In this document: piece after piece, positions 42,742 to 54,897 of the stretch
Layout of the letters: each line of letters opens with the position of its first letter
Position numbering within the stretch: position 1 is the first letter of the stretch
Source of the DNA: Rhodotorula mucilaginosa
Lineage: Eukaryota > Basidiomycota > Microbotryomycetes > Sporidiobolales > Sporidiobolaceae
Assembly (NCBI GenBank): GCA_034406715.1
Contig: CP137864.1
Location: 1,984,001-2,048,000, forward strand
Direction: 5' to 3'
DNA length: 64,000 bases
Position numbers and translations under genes: made by a program
The notes under the pieces: generated by a model
Told to the model about the DNA's origin: nothing
What the model saw: the letters and a program-made list of their open reading frames with translations, nothing else
Databases searched by the model: none

Positions 42742-45222
42742 ATGCCACCCCGGCCAGCCCGTTCGCCCACAGCTGGCGCGGGCGATGCCTCGACGCTGAC
42801 CGAACCAGAGCACCCGCGTGGACCGCCGCCAGCTGCGACGCTCATCACGGCAGATATGGATACGACTCCGCAAGAGACTTTTCTCCGCCTGCTCGAGTCG
42901 GCCCAGGCACGAGATTCGGACGCCAACATGGACCACGACGATGCAGCGCCTGGCGACGACGACGGCGGGGGTGGTGGAGGCGAGACGCTCGCGGCGTTGA
43001 TGCTCGCGGAGCGGCATGCAGCGAGACAACGCCAACAAGCTCGTGTCGACGCGGTCCGCCGCGAACTCGAGTGGGACGCCGCCGACACGCATCAGCGACG
43101 ACACTCGCTCCTCTCGGCCGTCATCGGCGCCGGCCGACCTTGGACCGGCGCCGCAAACGGAGATGGTTGGCTCGGAGCAGACATGAACAGTAGCGATATC
43201 GATGACGACCTTGCGGCTATGCTCGAGGAAGAAGATTCAGAAGACGATGACGACGACGACGAGGACGACGACGAGGACCAAGACGACCGAGACTTTGACG
43301 GCTTGATGCACGGTTCCGGACCCTTTGATACGGGCGCGTTCCCTCGCTCAAATGCCGAACAACACAATGCCCTTGCCGCTCTGCTCGAGATTGGCGGGTT
43401 CGCAGCCGCAGCCGCCGGAGCGAGACACCAAGAAGACGACGACATCGACTTTGATTTTGGCACCGCCGAAGGCGACAATGACGACGAGGATCTCCCGATG
43501 CGACACCTCGAAGAAGCAGGAGAAACGGAGGAAGAACGCCTGTACGGGTTCAGACTCCCTGTCGGCGCCGGTGCGATTGCCGCCCAGAGCAGACGCGTGC
43601 GCGCGAACCGGTTGCCGTCGCCGCGGAACGAAACCGACATCCAGCGAGACCTCGATGCGCTCTTGCAAGGTCGGTTGCTCGGGACCGAGCCGCTCAACTT
43701 CTCCCCTCGCGCCGGCAGATCGTCGTACGCCCCGGCCGCCACCGCCTCCACTAACGACCCTTCCTCCGCCTTGTCATACACTTCGTTTTTCCGCCCCGGC
43801 GCATCCTTCGTCGGCGAGCAGCGCTTCCCTTCCGCTCACGAATGCTCGTCTCACGATATACTCGCAGCGGCTCTCTCCTCGGACGGGTTCACCGCCGCGG
43901 ACGACCCGCTTCAAGTCGACCTGCGCAGGTGGCGAGAAGCGCACGGGATGCTTTCCCTCTCCTCCGCAACCGCCTCGGGTAGTGCGGGACCCAGCGCTGC
44001 ACGCGTCCCTCCATGGCATTCTTTCGATGACCGGGGCAGGCTGCTTCGTTCTTCGGGTCCTTCACACGACGTCGGAGGGCAGCAGCACCGAACCGACGGC
44101 CACGGCGGCAGGTCCGAGACGAGTCCTCTGCTCGGTTCGGCTCGAAATCGCGCGAGCAGTCACAACCGCTACGCTCCCTACTCTGCTGCCACCCCCAGCG
44201 GCCTTTCGTCATCGTCGGCTGCGCAACCCCAACCTCAACCTCAACCGGGCGCACCGCCCGCTCTGGGTGCTCCCATCGGCACGGGTACGCTCGAATCGCT
44301 CTCAGAGCGGGCGGGCGTCCCTGGAGTCTTTAGCATCCCTGTCTCGAACGATGTGCAGCGGACGGCCAGGTCCGATCGTCAGCGGCGGGTGGAGGCTACT
44401 GCCCGTCGAGTGAGTTCTGCGACCGAGCCGAGAGGAACGGAGCTGGTGGAGGATCAGCGCGAACGTTGGGGCGTCAAGGTGAGTGAAAATGCTTCTGTCC
44501 CCGCAAACAGGAGAGATTCCGTTGCTGAAGCGACGTGTCCGGGTCCGCAGGTCTCGATCGACACTTATGATCCGGTTCAGCGGCAACTCTCGGGCTTCAT
44601 GGCCGCCCACGGTATCACCGTCGCGTCTCGAACCGACGTTCCGATCTCGGCGCACGCCCCGACGACCAAGAGCGATATCACGACCTTCTTCACCGGCCAG
44701 ATCTTGCACCCCATCCTGGACGGCATCTTTACGATCCCCGCCCCGTCGCGGATCAACCTCGCCGCCGGCGGGTGGCCTTGCAAGTCTCGCTTGACGAGGT
44801 CGCACGAGGCGGACGGGTGGGTCCAGGTCGGGCCGTTCAAGGGCATGAAGAGCGCCGAGTTGCTCGAGAAGGGCAAGGACCGGCAGTGGATTCAGGAAGT
44901 CTCGAAGGGCTGGATTCTGTGTCGGTGGAAGGAGAAGGAGTTTATCAACGTCGCAGGTACGCCAGACCCTGCTTTGCGATTCCCCTGCGCTCGGAAAGCT
45001 TTTCTGGTTGCTTTTCGCTGATCTTCCGGACCGATGCCGCGTACAGCGAAAGACGCTCCGCTCTCCATCTCGGGACACTACCAAGTCGCCCTCGACCGCC
45101 GAACCGGCTTCCTCGAAGGCCTGTACATCGACCCGTTCGCGGCGCCGCAACAGCGACTCGTCCTCTCGCCGGCGATCGACGAGTCTGGCGCGATCGGCTT
45201 CGGCGCTTACGACTATCGCTGA
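42742..45222 (+). CDS. GID4: GID4/Vid24-family substrate receptor with a long acidic N-terminal extension
   Basis: Exons 42742..44478, 44551..44956 and 45047..45222 give 772 residues. The last 170 or so residues form the Vid24 domain: TTKSDITTFFTGQILHPILD, then EADGWVQVGPFKGMKSAEL, GWILCRWKEKEFINVAAKDA, PLSISGHYQVALDRRTGFLE, GLYIDPFAAPQQRLVL. Gid4-type proteins are substrate receptors of the GID/CTLH ubiquitin ligase and bind N-terminal degrons, in yeast proline-started gluconeogenic enzymes. The preceding 600 residues are disordered, with an Asp/Glu run at about 165-190 and Ser/Pro/Gly-rich stretches; yeast Gid4 lacks such an extension. Intron 1 (44479..44550) is 72 nt and open in frame, so retention would add 24 residues. 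Confidence 0.88.
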
Positions 45223-45613
45223 TACACATCAAAGACATCGGAGAGCAGCCGCTCCTGCATTCGACATGCTCTCTCTCTCGACAAACCCCTGTACATATTT
45301 CAGCAGTATCGTACCGCACGCATTCTCTCCCCTCGCATCTCCTTTCCTCCCCTTGCAATGTCTTTTCGCATCCCTACCTCTTTCTACACCATCGGCTGGG
45401 TCTACACGACTTCTCGGCTCGGGCGACCTTTGCTTGAGGGAAGAAGAGGTCCGTGCTCTTTCGGGCGGCGACCGGACAACCCGCGGACATCCCGGTACCG
45501 TTTGTTTCGCGTCCTCTGGCACTTATCCTTCCTCTCTCGCCGTACTGACAGCGTCTAGCACCATAGTCGCGTTCACCGTCGCTCGCAGGGCGCCTCCGCG
45601 GACGAAGCGAAGA
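45223..45613. other. Intergenic
   Basis: This 391-bp stretch lies between the GID4-family stop and the start of the next plus-strand gene. It contains the 3' end of one and the promoter of the other; nothing else seen. Confidence 0.55.
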
Positions 45614-47483
45614 ATGTCGCGGTACGCGAATCGCAATCTTGCCCCTCCTTCTGCCAATCGCGGTGAGCTCCGTCCCCCTTCCTTTCTTCATACCTTCCCT
45701 AGGTTTTGTGCCACTGACACGCGAGTTGACGTCGTCGACTCTCTGTGTTCTCAGCTCGAACGCCGCAGCCGGCTTCGCGATACGAAGACGAAGGAGGATA
45801 CGGCTACCGCAACCGAGCATACGGCCCGGGCACAGACGATGATGATGACACCACCGTGAGTTACATTGGTATACAAACTATCAGCAGAACCTGGCGATTC
45901 CTGACTCGAAGAATGACACCCCGCGCAAACAGGCTGTGGCGACCGATTTGTCTGGCTTGAGGCCGCCCGAACGGCGCGGAGTCTCTTTCGGCCCTAACGA
46001 AGTCGAAGAGTTCCACGGCAGTGAAGCCCCTGATGCTGTCGCTCCGGCGCCCTCGACTCGGCACCTCGGCGAGCGCTTGCCTGCTGGAATCGGCCGCCCT
46101 CGGTCCGTTTCGATTGACGGACGCAGGCGCGACGATCCGGTCTTGCCGCCGCCGCCGCCTCGGCAACGGTACGTGGTCACGGACCAACGTATCCGAGACG
46201 GGACGCCGGAAGCAGTCGAAATGTTGCCTCCGCCGTCCGCTGCCGCGCTCGGACAGCCTGCTTTCCGCCGGTCGATCGTTTCGCCTAGACCTGCCGACGA
46301 CGATTACCGCCAGTACGCTATCCGTATGCCACAGTCATTCTCTCGCTCGAGTGCTAGTCGGGCTGATCCGATGCGAGACGACTACAACCGCGACGAGCCG
46401 ATGGACGACGGGGACGACGGCTACACCGACATGGACAACGATACCGCCGTCGGGACCGGAGTCGCTTCCGAGCTCGATCTGGATGGCAACTCTGCAGTTC
46501 ATCAACTCCCCGCGAGTACGCGCTCGCCCGTCCCGTTGCAGCAGAGAGGAGCCGCCGCCTCCTCGAGCTTCTTGGCCGTGCAGCGTCCGCCTTCGCGGGG
46601 CGTGCAGGTTCGCAAATCCCTCTTACCGGCGCCGCCTCCGCCTCAGGTACCCTCCTACACCACCACGACCGACCGCTCTCGGTACTTGGACTATCCCCGT
46701 TCCGTCTCACAGTCGGGATACGACTCGAGCGATTTCGACTACCCCGAAGTGGAACTGCCGGCTGGTTTGCTGCTTCGTCAGCAACAGCAACAGCAGCAGC
46801 GTCAGGTTGAGCCTAATCAGTATGCGTATCGTGGACAACCGCAAGGTGCGAACCGAGCGGGCATCGCGAGGCCGACTTCGAGCTCGAGCGCGAGGATGCA
46901 GCTCGACGACCCCGTCACGCCCATCACGCCCGTCGAGCCATATTCTCGCCCTCCGATGGTGCGCCCCGAGCCGGAAGATAGTCCCCTCGAGAAAGAGTTG
47001 ATCGAGCTGCTCAAGGTGGGCATCAAAAAGACTCCTGAAATTTCCCCTCGCATTGGCTGATTTCCCTAACGACCCTCTTGTGTCGCGCGTCGCCCGCGCG
47101 CGCAGCAACTCAAATTCAGCATGGCGCTCAAGGACTTCCATGACGCGATGAAGATTGGCGTGCAAAAGACGCTCGTCGCCGAAGACGGGATGGGCCACGC
47201 TTTCTGCAAAGTGCACTGCAAGCGGCTGCCTCGCCACGAGGACATTGCCCGCGAACCGCACCTCCGGAATCACTGGGTCCCGCTCACGGGATCTCGCTGG
47301 GTATAGCCTCCTTTCTCTCCGACCTGTGTCAGGTTGTGCGGTCTCCTCGATACGGGTTAGCTGACTGTTGCGTCCTGATCGGCTGCACAGGAATTCCGGA
47401 CTGCTTCGCACAGCGTTACCGTCGTCTTCAAGACGGCCGCTTTGGCCGCTTACGAGGCTCAATTCCTCTCGGCGCGTCGCTAA
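45614..47483 (+). CDS. Unrecognised protein with conserved-looking C-terminus
   Basis: Exons 45614..45662, 45755..45855, 45933..47015, 47106..47300 and 47391..47483 give 506 residues. The first 370 residues are Pro/Asp/Arg/Gln-rich and look disordered (YGYRNRAYGPGTDDDDD near the start, a Gln run at about 340-346). The last 130 look globular: SPLEKELIELLKQLKFSMAL, KDFHDAMKIGVQKTLVAEDG, HAFCKVHCKRLPRHEDIARE, VTVVFKTAALAAYEAQFLSA. The CKVHC motif with His residues before it could bind a metal but is only one cluster. The donor of intron 3 (GTGGGC) is weak, although the frame supports it. I cannot assign a function. Confidence 0.65.
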
Positions 47484-47894
47484 GGGGGAGGAGTGTCATT
47501 CGTAACAGTTCTAGCTTGCTCATGTTTGGAAGGGTCATGTGTGATTGTCAACAACAACAGTTTGTACTTTGAGCGCGAATCATCCGATGCATGATGCGAC
47601 GAATAGAGAGAGAGTGTTGCGATGTAGAATCCCGCGCAGGGTGTTTGACCTGTGGCTCCCTCCGCCCAGCGGCTCTCGTTGACGCCAATCTCCGCCACTG
47701 TGCGATCGCGAGGTTCAGGCGGGAGCGGACGGTCGAGCCTGTAGAGGACAAGTCTCAGTGCACGGCGCACATTGCGGCGGGGACGACAAAAAGACACGCA
47801 CGCGTGATTGCTTTGGTGCATCGCGATCCGAGCGAGTAGGCCTCCTACCTCGCGAGGCTCCTGCCGCGAAAGCCGCGGATCGCAGATCCCCGCC
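47484..47894. other. Intergenic, convergent gene ends
   Basis: This 411-bp stretch lies between the stop of the 506-residue gene and the UreD stop. An AT-richer part with tgtcaacaacaac at about 47547-47560 may be part of a 3' untranslated region. No gene seen. Confidence 0.55.
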
Positions 47895-48987
47895 TTATGC
47901 CAGCGCGGTCTTCCACAGGTCTGGTCCCATGAGATCGGCAATGCCGCCGTTCCCGAGCATGTGGTCGATCCAGTCCTTGACTTCCTCGGTCGACGCGCCC
48001 GCGCAGCGAGCGATCCCGCCGCCGCCTGGATGACCCGCCAAGGGCGAGTAGGACCAGACGAGCGAGTAAGGGCGGGATTGGCTGTACTGGGAGATGGCGG
48101 AGAAGGCCGTGTCGAGGTGGGTGCGGAGTTTGGCCGTGTGCGGACCGAAGAGGAAGAGGGCGGCGTAGCAGGAGTACGGCGCGACGCGCGAACGGTAGCT
48201 TGTCGATCCGACTGGCGGCAACGGGTCCTCCGAAGATGGGGTCGCTTCGTCCGCGCCCGACTCCTCCGCGCCATCAGGCGATTCGTCTTCGAGGTGCAAG
48301 ACATCCTTGGCGAGCCTCTTGTCGCCGAGCCAAACCTCGTTCTCGCTCCTGTACATGGCGAATTCCCACTCTTCCCCTTCCTTGTGATCGCCGTACGTCA
48401 TCCTCCCCGAGGTGTACCAATCGAGCAAGACGAGGCTGCTCGACTCGTCGGCGAGGCGGACGACTTGTCGTTGCGAGTACCGCGCGCGCGAGAAGCACGT
48501 GACGGGGGCGGGGAGGAGGACGAGGCACGCCGAGCGGTCGACATCGAGTCGGTACAGTTGCTCGGTTGTGCTGGTCCGGTTGAAAGAGTTGGCAGTGAGG
48601 AACTCGCCGGGCCGGACCTTGAACACTTTGGTCGAGCCTGTTTTTGAGCAAAGCGGCCACGTATATTAGCCCCCGGACCGCGCTGTATTCTGCTGGAAAG
48701 CCAGGTCCGCGGCATAGGGACTCACCTTGCGTGAGCATGACGAGCGTGGTGCCTTGATTGACTTGGACTTTGAGGCGGACCCTGTCGCCGGCGACGAGAC
48801 CACCTCCGTACGAGAGGACATAGACGCACTGCATCCCGGGCAGGAAGCGCCTCGCAGGGACGATGAGCTTGAGCGGGTACGAGTACTGCAACTCGTCGAC
48901 GTGGGCGCGCTCGCGGTTGTCGCTCGACAGGACGAGGAGTCCGTCGCCTGGCGAGAGCCGCCGGTCCAGCGGCAGCGCGGCGTTCAT
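47895..48987 (-). CDS. ureD: Urease accessory protein UreD
   Basis: Exons on the minus strand: 48987..48726 and 48637..47895, giving 334 residues. Family motifs run in order: SYPLKLIVPARRFL, VYVLSYGGGLVAGDRVRLKV, TQGSTKVFKVRPGEFL, RYSQRQVVRLADESSSLVLL, DWYTSGRMTYGDHKEGEEWE. UreD (UreH in some bacteria) works with UreF and UreG to deliver nickel to apo-urease, so the organism should be urease-positive, as expected for a basidiomycete yeast. A Ser/Glu-rich loop of about 35 residues (DESPDGAEESGADE) is inserted near residue 200. No other urease gene is in the window. Confidence 0.95.
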
Positions 48988-49209
48988 GGTGGTCGGACGG
49001 CGGTCAAGTCACAGCTACTGCCGACTGCTCTTCCGGCGCCAGCTTGAACGGAGCAGAGAGAGAGAGAGTGAGGAGAAGCTGTCTAAGCCCGTGCGGCGGA
49101 TGTGGAGCGGCTCACGTGAGGAGGAGACGCCGCGCGGACATGGCGGAGATGATGCATACCAATACAACAAGGTTCTATGTACAGCACATGACACCGAGAG
49201 TAAATAAAC

Positions 49210-51572
49210 TCAAGAGGGCGCAGGCCTAGGCTGGCTGCGGAACCAACGCTGCCACCACCACCATCGACCGTCGCGCGCAAACTGTCCCTCCGGAGCAGCG
49301 CCGAGCCCGTCGTCATTGCTGTCCCCGTCATGGGACGGCGTATGCTCCGTCGAAAGATTGACCACGTAACTATGCGGTGGCGGACCGACGTACGGCACTC
49401 CGGTCAGCGAATCGTCTCTCCGGTGGTGGTGATGAGCTGTGCGTCGATTCCGGCGATGAGAGGGCGGTGGTTGAGCGCCATCGACTTCTTCAGCACAGGG
49501 TGGCGATTTGGTAAAGAAGCTGTCCCGCAGCTCCGTCCGCGACTGGTCGACCCTTGAAGAAGAAGGAGGAGGAGGAGGAGGAGGGAGCGAGCTCGTCGAC
49601 CTGCCGCCGTGGGGGAAGAGCTCGTTGCGCTGGCTGATCGTCGTCCCGTCGAGTGAAAGTCGGTTACGGCGAGGCGCAGCAGACGGACGGATCTCGAACC
49701 CGGGCGAGGCGGCCGAGATGCCGATCGAGAACCCGCGCGGTCGGTAAGGGACTGTTTTGACGCGCGAGGACAAGCTAGCTCAGTAGCCACGCCTTCACGA
49801 CGATGCGCACCGCCAGAGAGAGAAGAGGCATAAGTGAAAGGGCAGACACTTACTCAAATCGTCCGCGTCCTCGTCCTCCTCTTCGGAATCGAAGAAACTA
49901 TCCTCGTCTCCCATCATCTCGTCCATGCTCAATCCGCTCCCAGCGTCCGCGTAATCATCCTCTCTCCTCAATCCGACCGCCCCCATCTTGTCCCTCCTAG
50001 TTTCACTGATGCCCTCCGTCGACTCTGCAGGAGGAGCCGTGGGGGGTTTCACGCTCACGATCCACACCCCACCGAGCAAGACGCCACTCCCCAACGCGAT
50101 CAAGAACCCTTGCAAGGGACGGAGGGCGTCAAACTGCCGGTAGAAGATCAGGCCGGAGAGGATCGACGCGGCGTTGTAGAAGCAGAAGGCGGTCGGGCAG
50201 ACGAGGGTCGGACCGGCGAGGCGGAGGGCGCGGTTCAGGTACGAGAGCTGCACACGAACACGAGCGAGGTGGGTGGGCCGGGCAGGGTTGGGTGGTTTTG
50301 GATGGCATCAGCTTACATGCCGTTGATATGATACTGGAAAAGCCGAATGGGGTACTGTACCTGTGTGAGTTCGCATACGAGCAAGACGATCAAGAGCGCC
50401 CACGCTCCGAAGTGCCCAAACTGCGTATGTGTCGTAACCCGAAAAGTCAACATTCAGCCCCTCCCGCTCAGTCAAGGAGGGTGTGAACGAACACTCTTGA
50501 AAATGAAACATACCTGGTTGTTGCGATGAACAAGCGTCTGGATGACCAAGTCCATGCCGGTCTTGGTAAACAAGAGGCACAAGCCACTCAGCGTGCCAGA
50601 CGTGGCTCCGTACGCGATCGCGAGCCATAATCGCGTCCGCTCTGCCGCCGCGAGAATCCCATCGACTGCTGCTGCTGCTGCTGCTGGAGCGGACAACTGT
50701 TCACCGTTGTTCCCTCCCTCGTCGTCGTCGTCTTTGACTGTGGATGCAGATTGGGGAGGGTGAACAGTAGACGGTGGGGGAGGGAGTTTGAGCGCGCGAG
50801 GCCGGATGGGGTCGACTCGATCCGAGAAGCGGGTGCGCTTTAAGGAGGAGGAGGAGGAGGAGCAGGTTTGATTCTGGTGCGCTCGGGGACCTAGAAGCGG
50901 TTCTCGTTCGCCGCCGCCGCTCGATTCTGCTCCCGTGGTCGCGTCCGAGGGTCTCCGGAGAGACGAGGTCGGCAGGCTCCACCTCCTCCTGGTTCGGGTG
51001 CGCGCTGTCAGACGGTGACGACGATTCGCCGAGGACCGTGGCGACTTTGGCGCGGCCGGAAGGCTGGCGAGTGTGCGGGCAAGTCGCCACTCTACGAGGT
51101 GCGAGAGAGTGAGGACGAGGGCGAGCGCGACGGCGAGGAGGGCGAGCCAGGCGAGGAAGGGTGGTCTCTGGTAGAGGGCGACGAGTTGCGGGAGGGTGTG
51201 GGACTGTTCGGGCACTGCGCCAAAGATGCTGACGAGGGTGGCACCGGCTGCGATCAAGGCGGAACCGAATGCGAGTTGGAGGGAAAAGGCGTCGCCCAGG
51301 AGGAGGTGGGCAAAGAGGGCGTTGCAGACGAGGCTGACTGCGCCGAGGGGCCCGAGGACGACGAGGGGGAGGGTCGAGATCTGGAACAAGGTGCCGGTGA
51401 CGTTGGAGAGGAGAAAGATGGCGAGGCCGGTGAGCCAGAGGGGCCGTTGCCAGTCGGGGGTACTGCGCTGCTCGTTCGAGAGGTGGCTCAGGCGCTGGAG
51501 GGTCAGGCCGAGGGATTGGATGAAGCTGGCGGCGACTCCGACGAGGACTCCGACTGCAATGGGGACTGGCAT
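49210..51572 (-). CDS. NIPA-family magnesium transporter
   Basis: Exons on the minus strand: 51572..50514, 50420..50361, 50247..49854, 49751..49210, giving 684 residues. The start at 51572 gives MPVPIAVGVLVGVAASFIQS, matching the first span of NIPA proteins; the frame is open further upstream but without that similarity. Spans recognisable in order include LWLTGLAIFLLSNVTGTLF, LPLVVLGPLGAVSLVCNALF, LWLAIAYGATSGTLSGLCLL, GHFGAWALLIVLLVCELTQ and SYLNRALRLAGPTLVCPTAF. NIPA proteins carry magnesium and other divalent ions. A cytosolic loop of about 150 residues splits the bundle, and the C-terminal 200 residues are acidic, then Arg/Ser/His-rich, ending after a run of four Trp. Confidence 0.9.
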
Positions 51573-51893
51573 CGCCGGACCAGGGCTAGAGCCAGCGTAG
51601 GGCTGCGTCGTCGGGTCGCGGGGTCCGAGTCGATGTCGGTGGTGGGGGCGAGTGTTGGAGTCGGCGTCAATGCGGGCGAGCAGGACGAGCACAGCAGCGT
51701 TGAAGTACGCAATCCGAGTTGTTAGGCGTAGCAGCAGCAGCACCACGACACAGCGCGTAGAGCAAGAGGGCAAGAGTCATCACGTTCGCGCGGAAGCACC
51801 TCGAATCCGGTCGCGACTCTCTCTCTCTCTCTCTCTCCTGCTGCGACCTGACTGCTACCAGGTGGACCAGTGCAGTCACAGAGAAGCACGGAA
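51573..51893. promoter_or_regulatory. Divergent intergenic region, NIPA transporter / TRP1
   Basis: This 321-bp stretch separates the two start codons. It contains a CT dinucleotide run at about 51818-51837, a common promoter-type pyrimidine tract in this genome. The open frame of the transporter continues to 51773, so part of it could be coding if an earlier start is used. Confidence 0.5.
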
Positions 51894-54736
51894 ATGACCA
51901 CCGCTGCGACTGTCGACCTCGGCGCGATGGCCGGTCACGACGCCGCCTCGTTCCCAAAGATCGACCCCAACAACCATGTAGTCATGCTCGACAACTGTGA
52001 GCACCGCGTGCGTACAGGGGTTGATGGCACGCTGACCCACTCTTGCACCCCGACTCCCCGCCGCCCCGCAGATGACAGGTCAGCCTCGGCTCTCTCCCTC
52101 TCTCTTGACCGAGTTTTGACTCTGCTCGGCGTCGAACTTCGCCGTCTGTAGGCAAGGGACTGAGGGCTGACATGCAAACACTTGCCTCGACAGCTTCACT
52201 TGGAACCTCGTACGTGCACAGCCTGGGCACCCCCGCGTTTGAACCCGCAGACACTGACACCTCGCCCGCCCGCCCGCAGTACCAGTACCTGTGCCTCCTC
52301 GGCGCCAACATGACCGTCATCCGCTCCGAGGCCCTCACCCTCGAACAACTCAAGGCCGAGCACCCCACCATGACCCACTTGATCATCTCGCCCGGTCCGG
52401 GACACCCCCTCAAAGACTCGGGCATCTCGATCCCCGCCATCGACTACTACGCCGGAAAGATCCCCATCCTGGGCGTCTGCATGGGATTGCAGTGCATCAC
52501 CGTCAACTATGGTGGCATCGTCGACCAGGCCGGAGAGTACGTTCACGGCAAGACGTCGCCCATCCTCCACGACGGCAAAGGGCTCTTCAAGGGCCTTCAA
52601 CAAGGCGTCGCAGGGACGAGGTACCACTCGCTTGCGGCGAGGATCAACTCTCTCCCCGAATGCCTCGAGGTCACCTCGCGGACCGAGGGCGGGATTGTCA
52701 TGGGCTTGCGCCACCGCGACTTGGTCGTCGAGTCGGTCCAGTACCACCCCGAGTCGATCCTCTCGGACGAGGGCAAACTCATGCTCGCCAACTTCTTGTC
52801 CTGGAACGCAGGCAAGTGGTCCGACCTCCCGGACGCCCTCACCCCCGCCGGATCCCACGTCCCTCACGCCGCTTCGACCCTGGCGCCGGCGGCCAACTCG
52901 ACGACCCCGGCGACGGCGGTTCCGACGATCCTGAACAAGATTGAGAAGCAACGGATCCTCGACGTCGCAAAGGCGACAGAGACGCCGGGCTACCGCCCTG
53001 CCGACCTCGCTTCGCTGATCGCGTTGCAGGTCCCGCCGCCCCTGATCTCGTTCCACGAACGGTTGCGGCCGAGCCTGACCTCGACGTCGACCGCGCCTTC
53101 CCTCTCGGTCTCGAACCACGTCGCCCTCCTCGCTGAAGTCAAGCGCGCGTCCCCGTCCAAGGGCGACATTGTCGACGCGGCGTCGGCCCCCTCGGCGCCC
53201 GCCATCGCCCTCTCGTACGCCCTCGCCGGCGCGTCCGTCATCTCGGTCCTGACCGAACCGAAATGGTTCAAAGGCTCGCTCGACGACATGCGCGCCGTCC
53301 GCGCCGTCGTCGACTCGTTGCCGAACCGGCCCGCGATCCTCCGCAAGGACTTCATCCTCGACCCGTACCAGATCGACGAAGCCCGCGTCTACGGCGCCGA
53401 CACGGTCCTCTTGATCGTCGCCATGCTCGACGACGCTCAACTCGAATTGCTGTACGACCACGCAGTCGAGCGCGGGATGGAACCCCTCGTCGAAGTCAAC
53501 AACGCCGAAGAGCTCGAGCGCGCCCTCCGCGTCGGCGCCAAAGTCATCGGCGTCAACAACCGCAACTTGCACGACTTTAACGTCGACATGAACACGACTT
53601 CGCGCATCGCCGACGTCATCAGGGAGCGGTACCCCGAACGAGCGGGCGAAATCATCTTGATCGCCCTGTCGGGCATCACGGGCCGGGAGGACGTGGTCCG
53701 GTACCAGGAACAGGGCGTCAGTGCCGTCCTCGTCGGCGAGAGCCTCATGCGCGCCAACGACAAGGGCGCCTTTGTCCGCAAATTGCTCGGCCTCGACCAG
53801 CAGCCGGCGTCGTCGTCGTCGTCGTCCCTCGTCAACGGCGCAGCGGCGGCAGTCCAATCCGTCACTTCGACCGTTGTCAACGCCGTCAAGGGAACCGTCT
53901 CGACTGCCACTACGACCACTACGACCTCCCAGAAAGGCAGCCCGCTCGTCAAGATCTGTGGGCTCCAGACTCCCGAAGCGGCACTCGCAGCTGCCGAGGC
54001 GGGCGCCGACTTGCTCGGTCTTATCTTTGTCCCCAAGAGCAAGCGCAACGTTTCGTTGCCGCAAGCGCAAGTCATCGTTGATGCCGTCCGCGCTCGGCAC
54101 AACTCCTCCACGACCGTATCGGATGCAGCTGCTGCCGCGACGGCGCTCGACCCGACCGACTGGTTCTCGTTCCAGGCCTCGCGGATCGCCTCGCACCCTC
54201 GCAAACCCCTCTTTGTCGGCGTCTTCCAGAACGCCTCGCTCGCCACGATCCTCTCCGCGGTCGACTCGCTCCGACTCGACCTCGTCCAACTGCACGGGTC
54301 CGAACCGACCCACTGGGCGCGGTTGATCCCCGTTCCGGTGATCAGGGCGTTCCATGTCGATGAGAAGGTCGAGGCCGACTTGAAAGAGGCGGAACAATTG
54401 CGAGAGGCGACCCGTGAGGGGTACCATGCGCTCGCGCTTCTCGATACGAAAGTCTCGCACGAGCAGGGCGCCCTCAGTGGCGGCGCCGGCAAGGCATTCG
54501 ATTGGAACGTCGCTCGCAGGTTGGTCGGGTCGAGGCAGACCCTGATCGGCGGTGGTGGTCAGACGGCACGTTTGCCGATCGTGTTGGCGGGAGGGTTGGA
54601 CGCCGGGAACCTCCGCCAGGCGATCGAGACGGTCCGGCCGTTCGCGGTCGACGTTAGCGGCGGCGTCGAGACGGCCGGCGAGAAGGATTTGGACAAGATT
54701 CGCGAGTTTGTCCGGGTCGCCAAGCTGCAGGCATAG
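51894..54736 (+). CDS. TRP1: Trifunctional tryptophan enzyme: GATase, indole-3-glycerol phosphate synthase, PRA isomerase
   Basis: Exons 51894..51996, 52072..52078 (7 nt), 52194..52209 (16 nt) and 52280..54736 give 860 residues. The two tiny exons supply the conserved LDNYDSFTWNLYQYL start of the glutamine amidotransferase domain (about 30-235), with catalytic Cys109 in GVCMGLQ and the VQYHPESIL His-Glu pair. Indole-3-glycerol phosphate synthase follows at about 275-560 (LLAEVKRASPSKGDI, LRKDFILDPYQIDEARVYGA, VIGVNNRNL). PRA isomerase is at about 605-860 (VKICGLQTPEAALAAAEAGA, VQLHGSEPTHW, VLAGGLDAGNLRQA, VDVSGGVET). The amidotransferase works with a separate anthranilate synthase large subunit. 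Poly-Ser and Thr linkers join the parts. The order is the usual fungal one. Confidence 0.97.
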
Positions 54737-54897
54737 CATAGACTCCTTGATTGAAACGTAGACGCGCGCGCACGCATGCACACGGAACTTGGAACTGATC
54801 ATGACTCAACTGATATCGGGAATCGCGATCAAATGCAATTTCATCTGCACTCCGTGCAAAATCCAGTTGGGAAAGACACTATTGTGACTCGGTTCGG

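Noticed and set aside
52196-54802. Long open frame of 868 codons on the minus strand, opposite TRP1
   Set aside because: It mirrors the codons of TRP1. In GC-rich genes with strong third-position bias the antisense frame is often open. It has no splice sites or recognisable domain.
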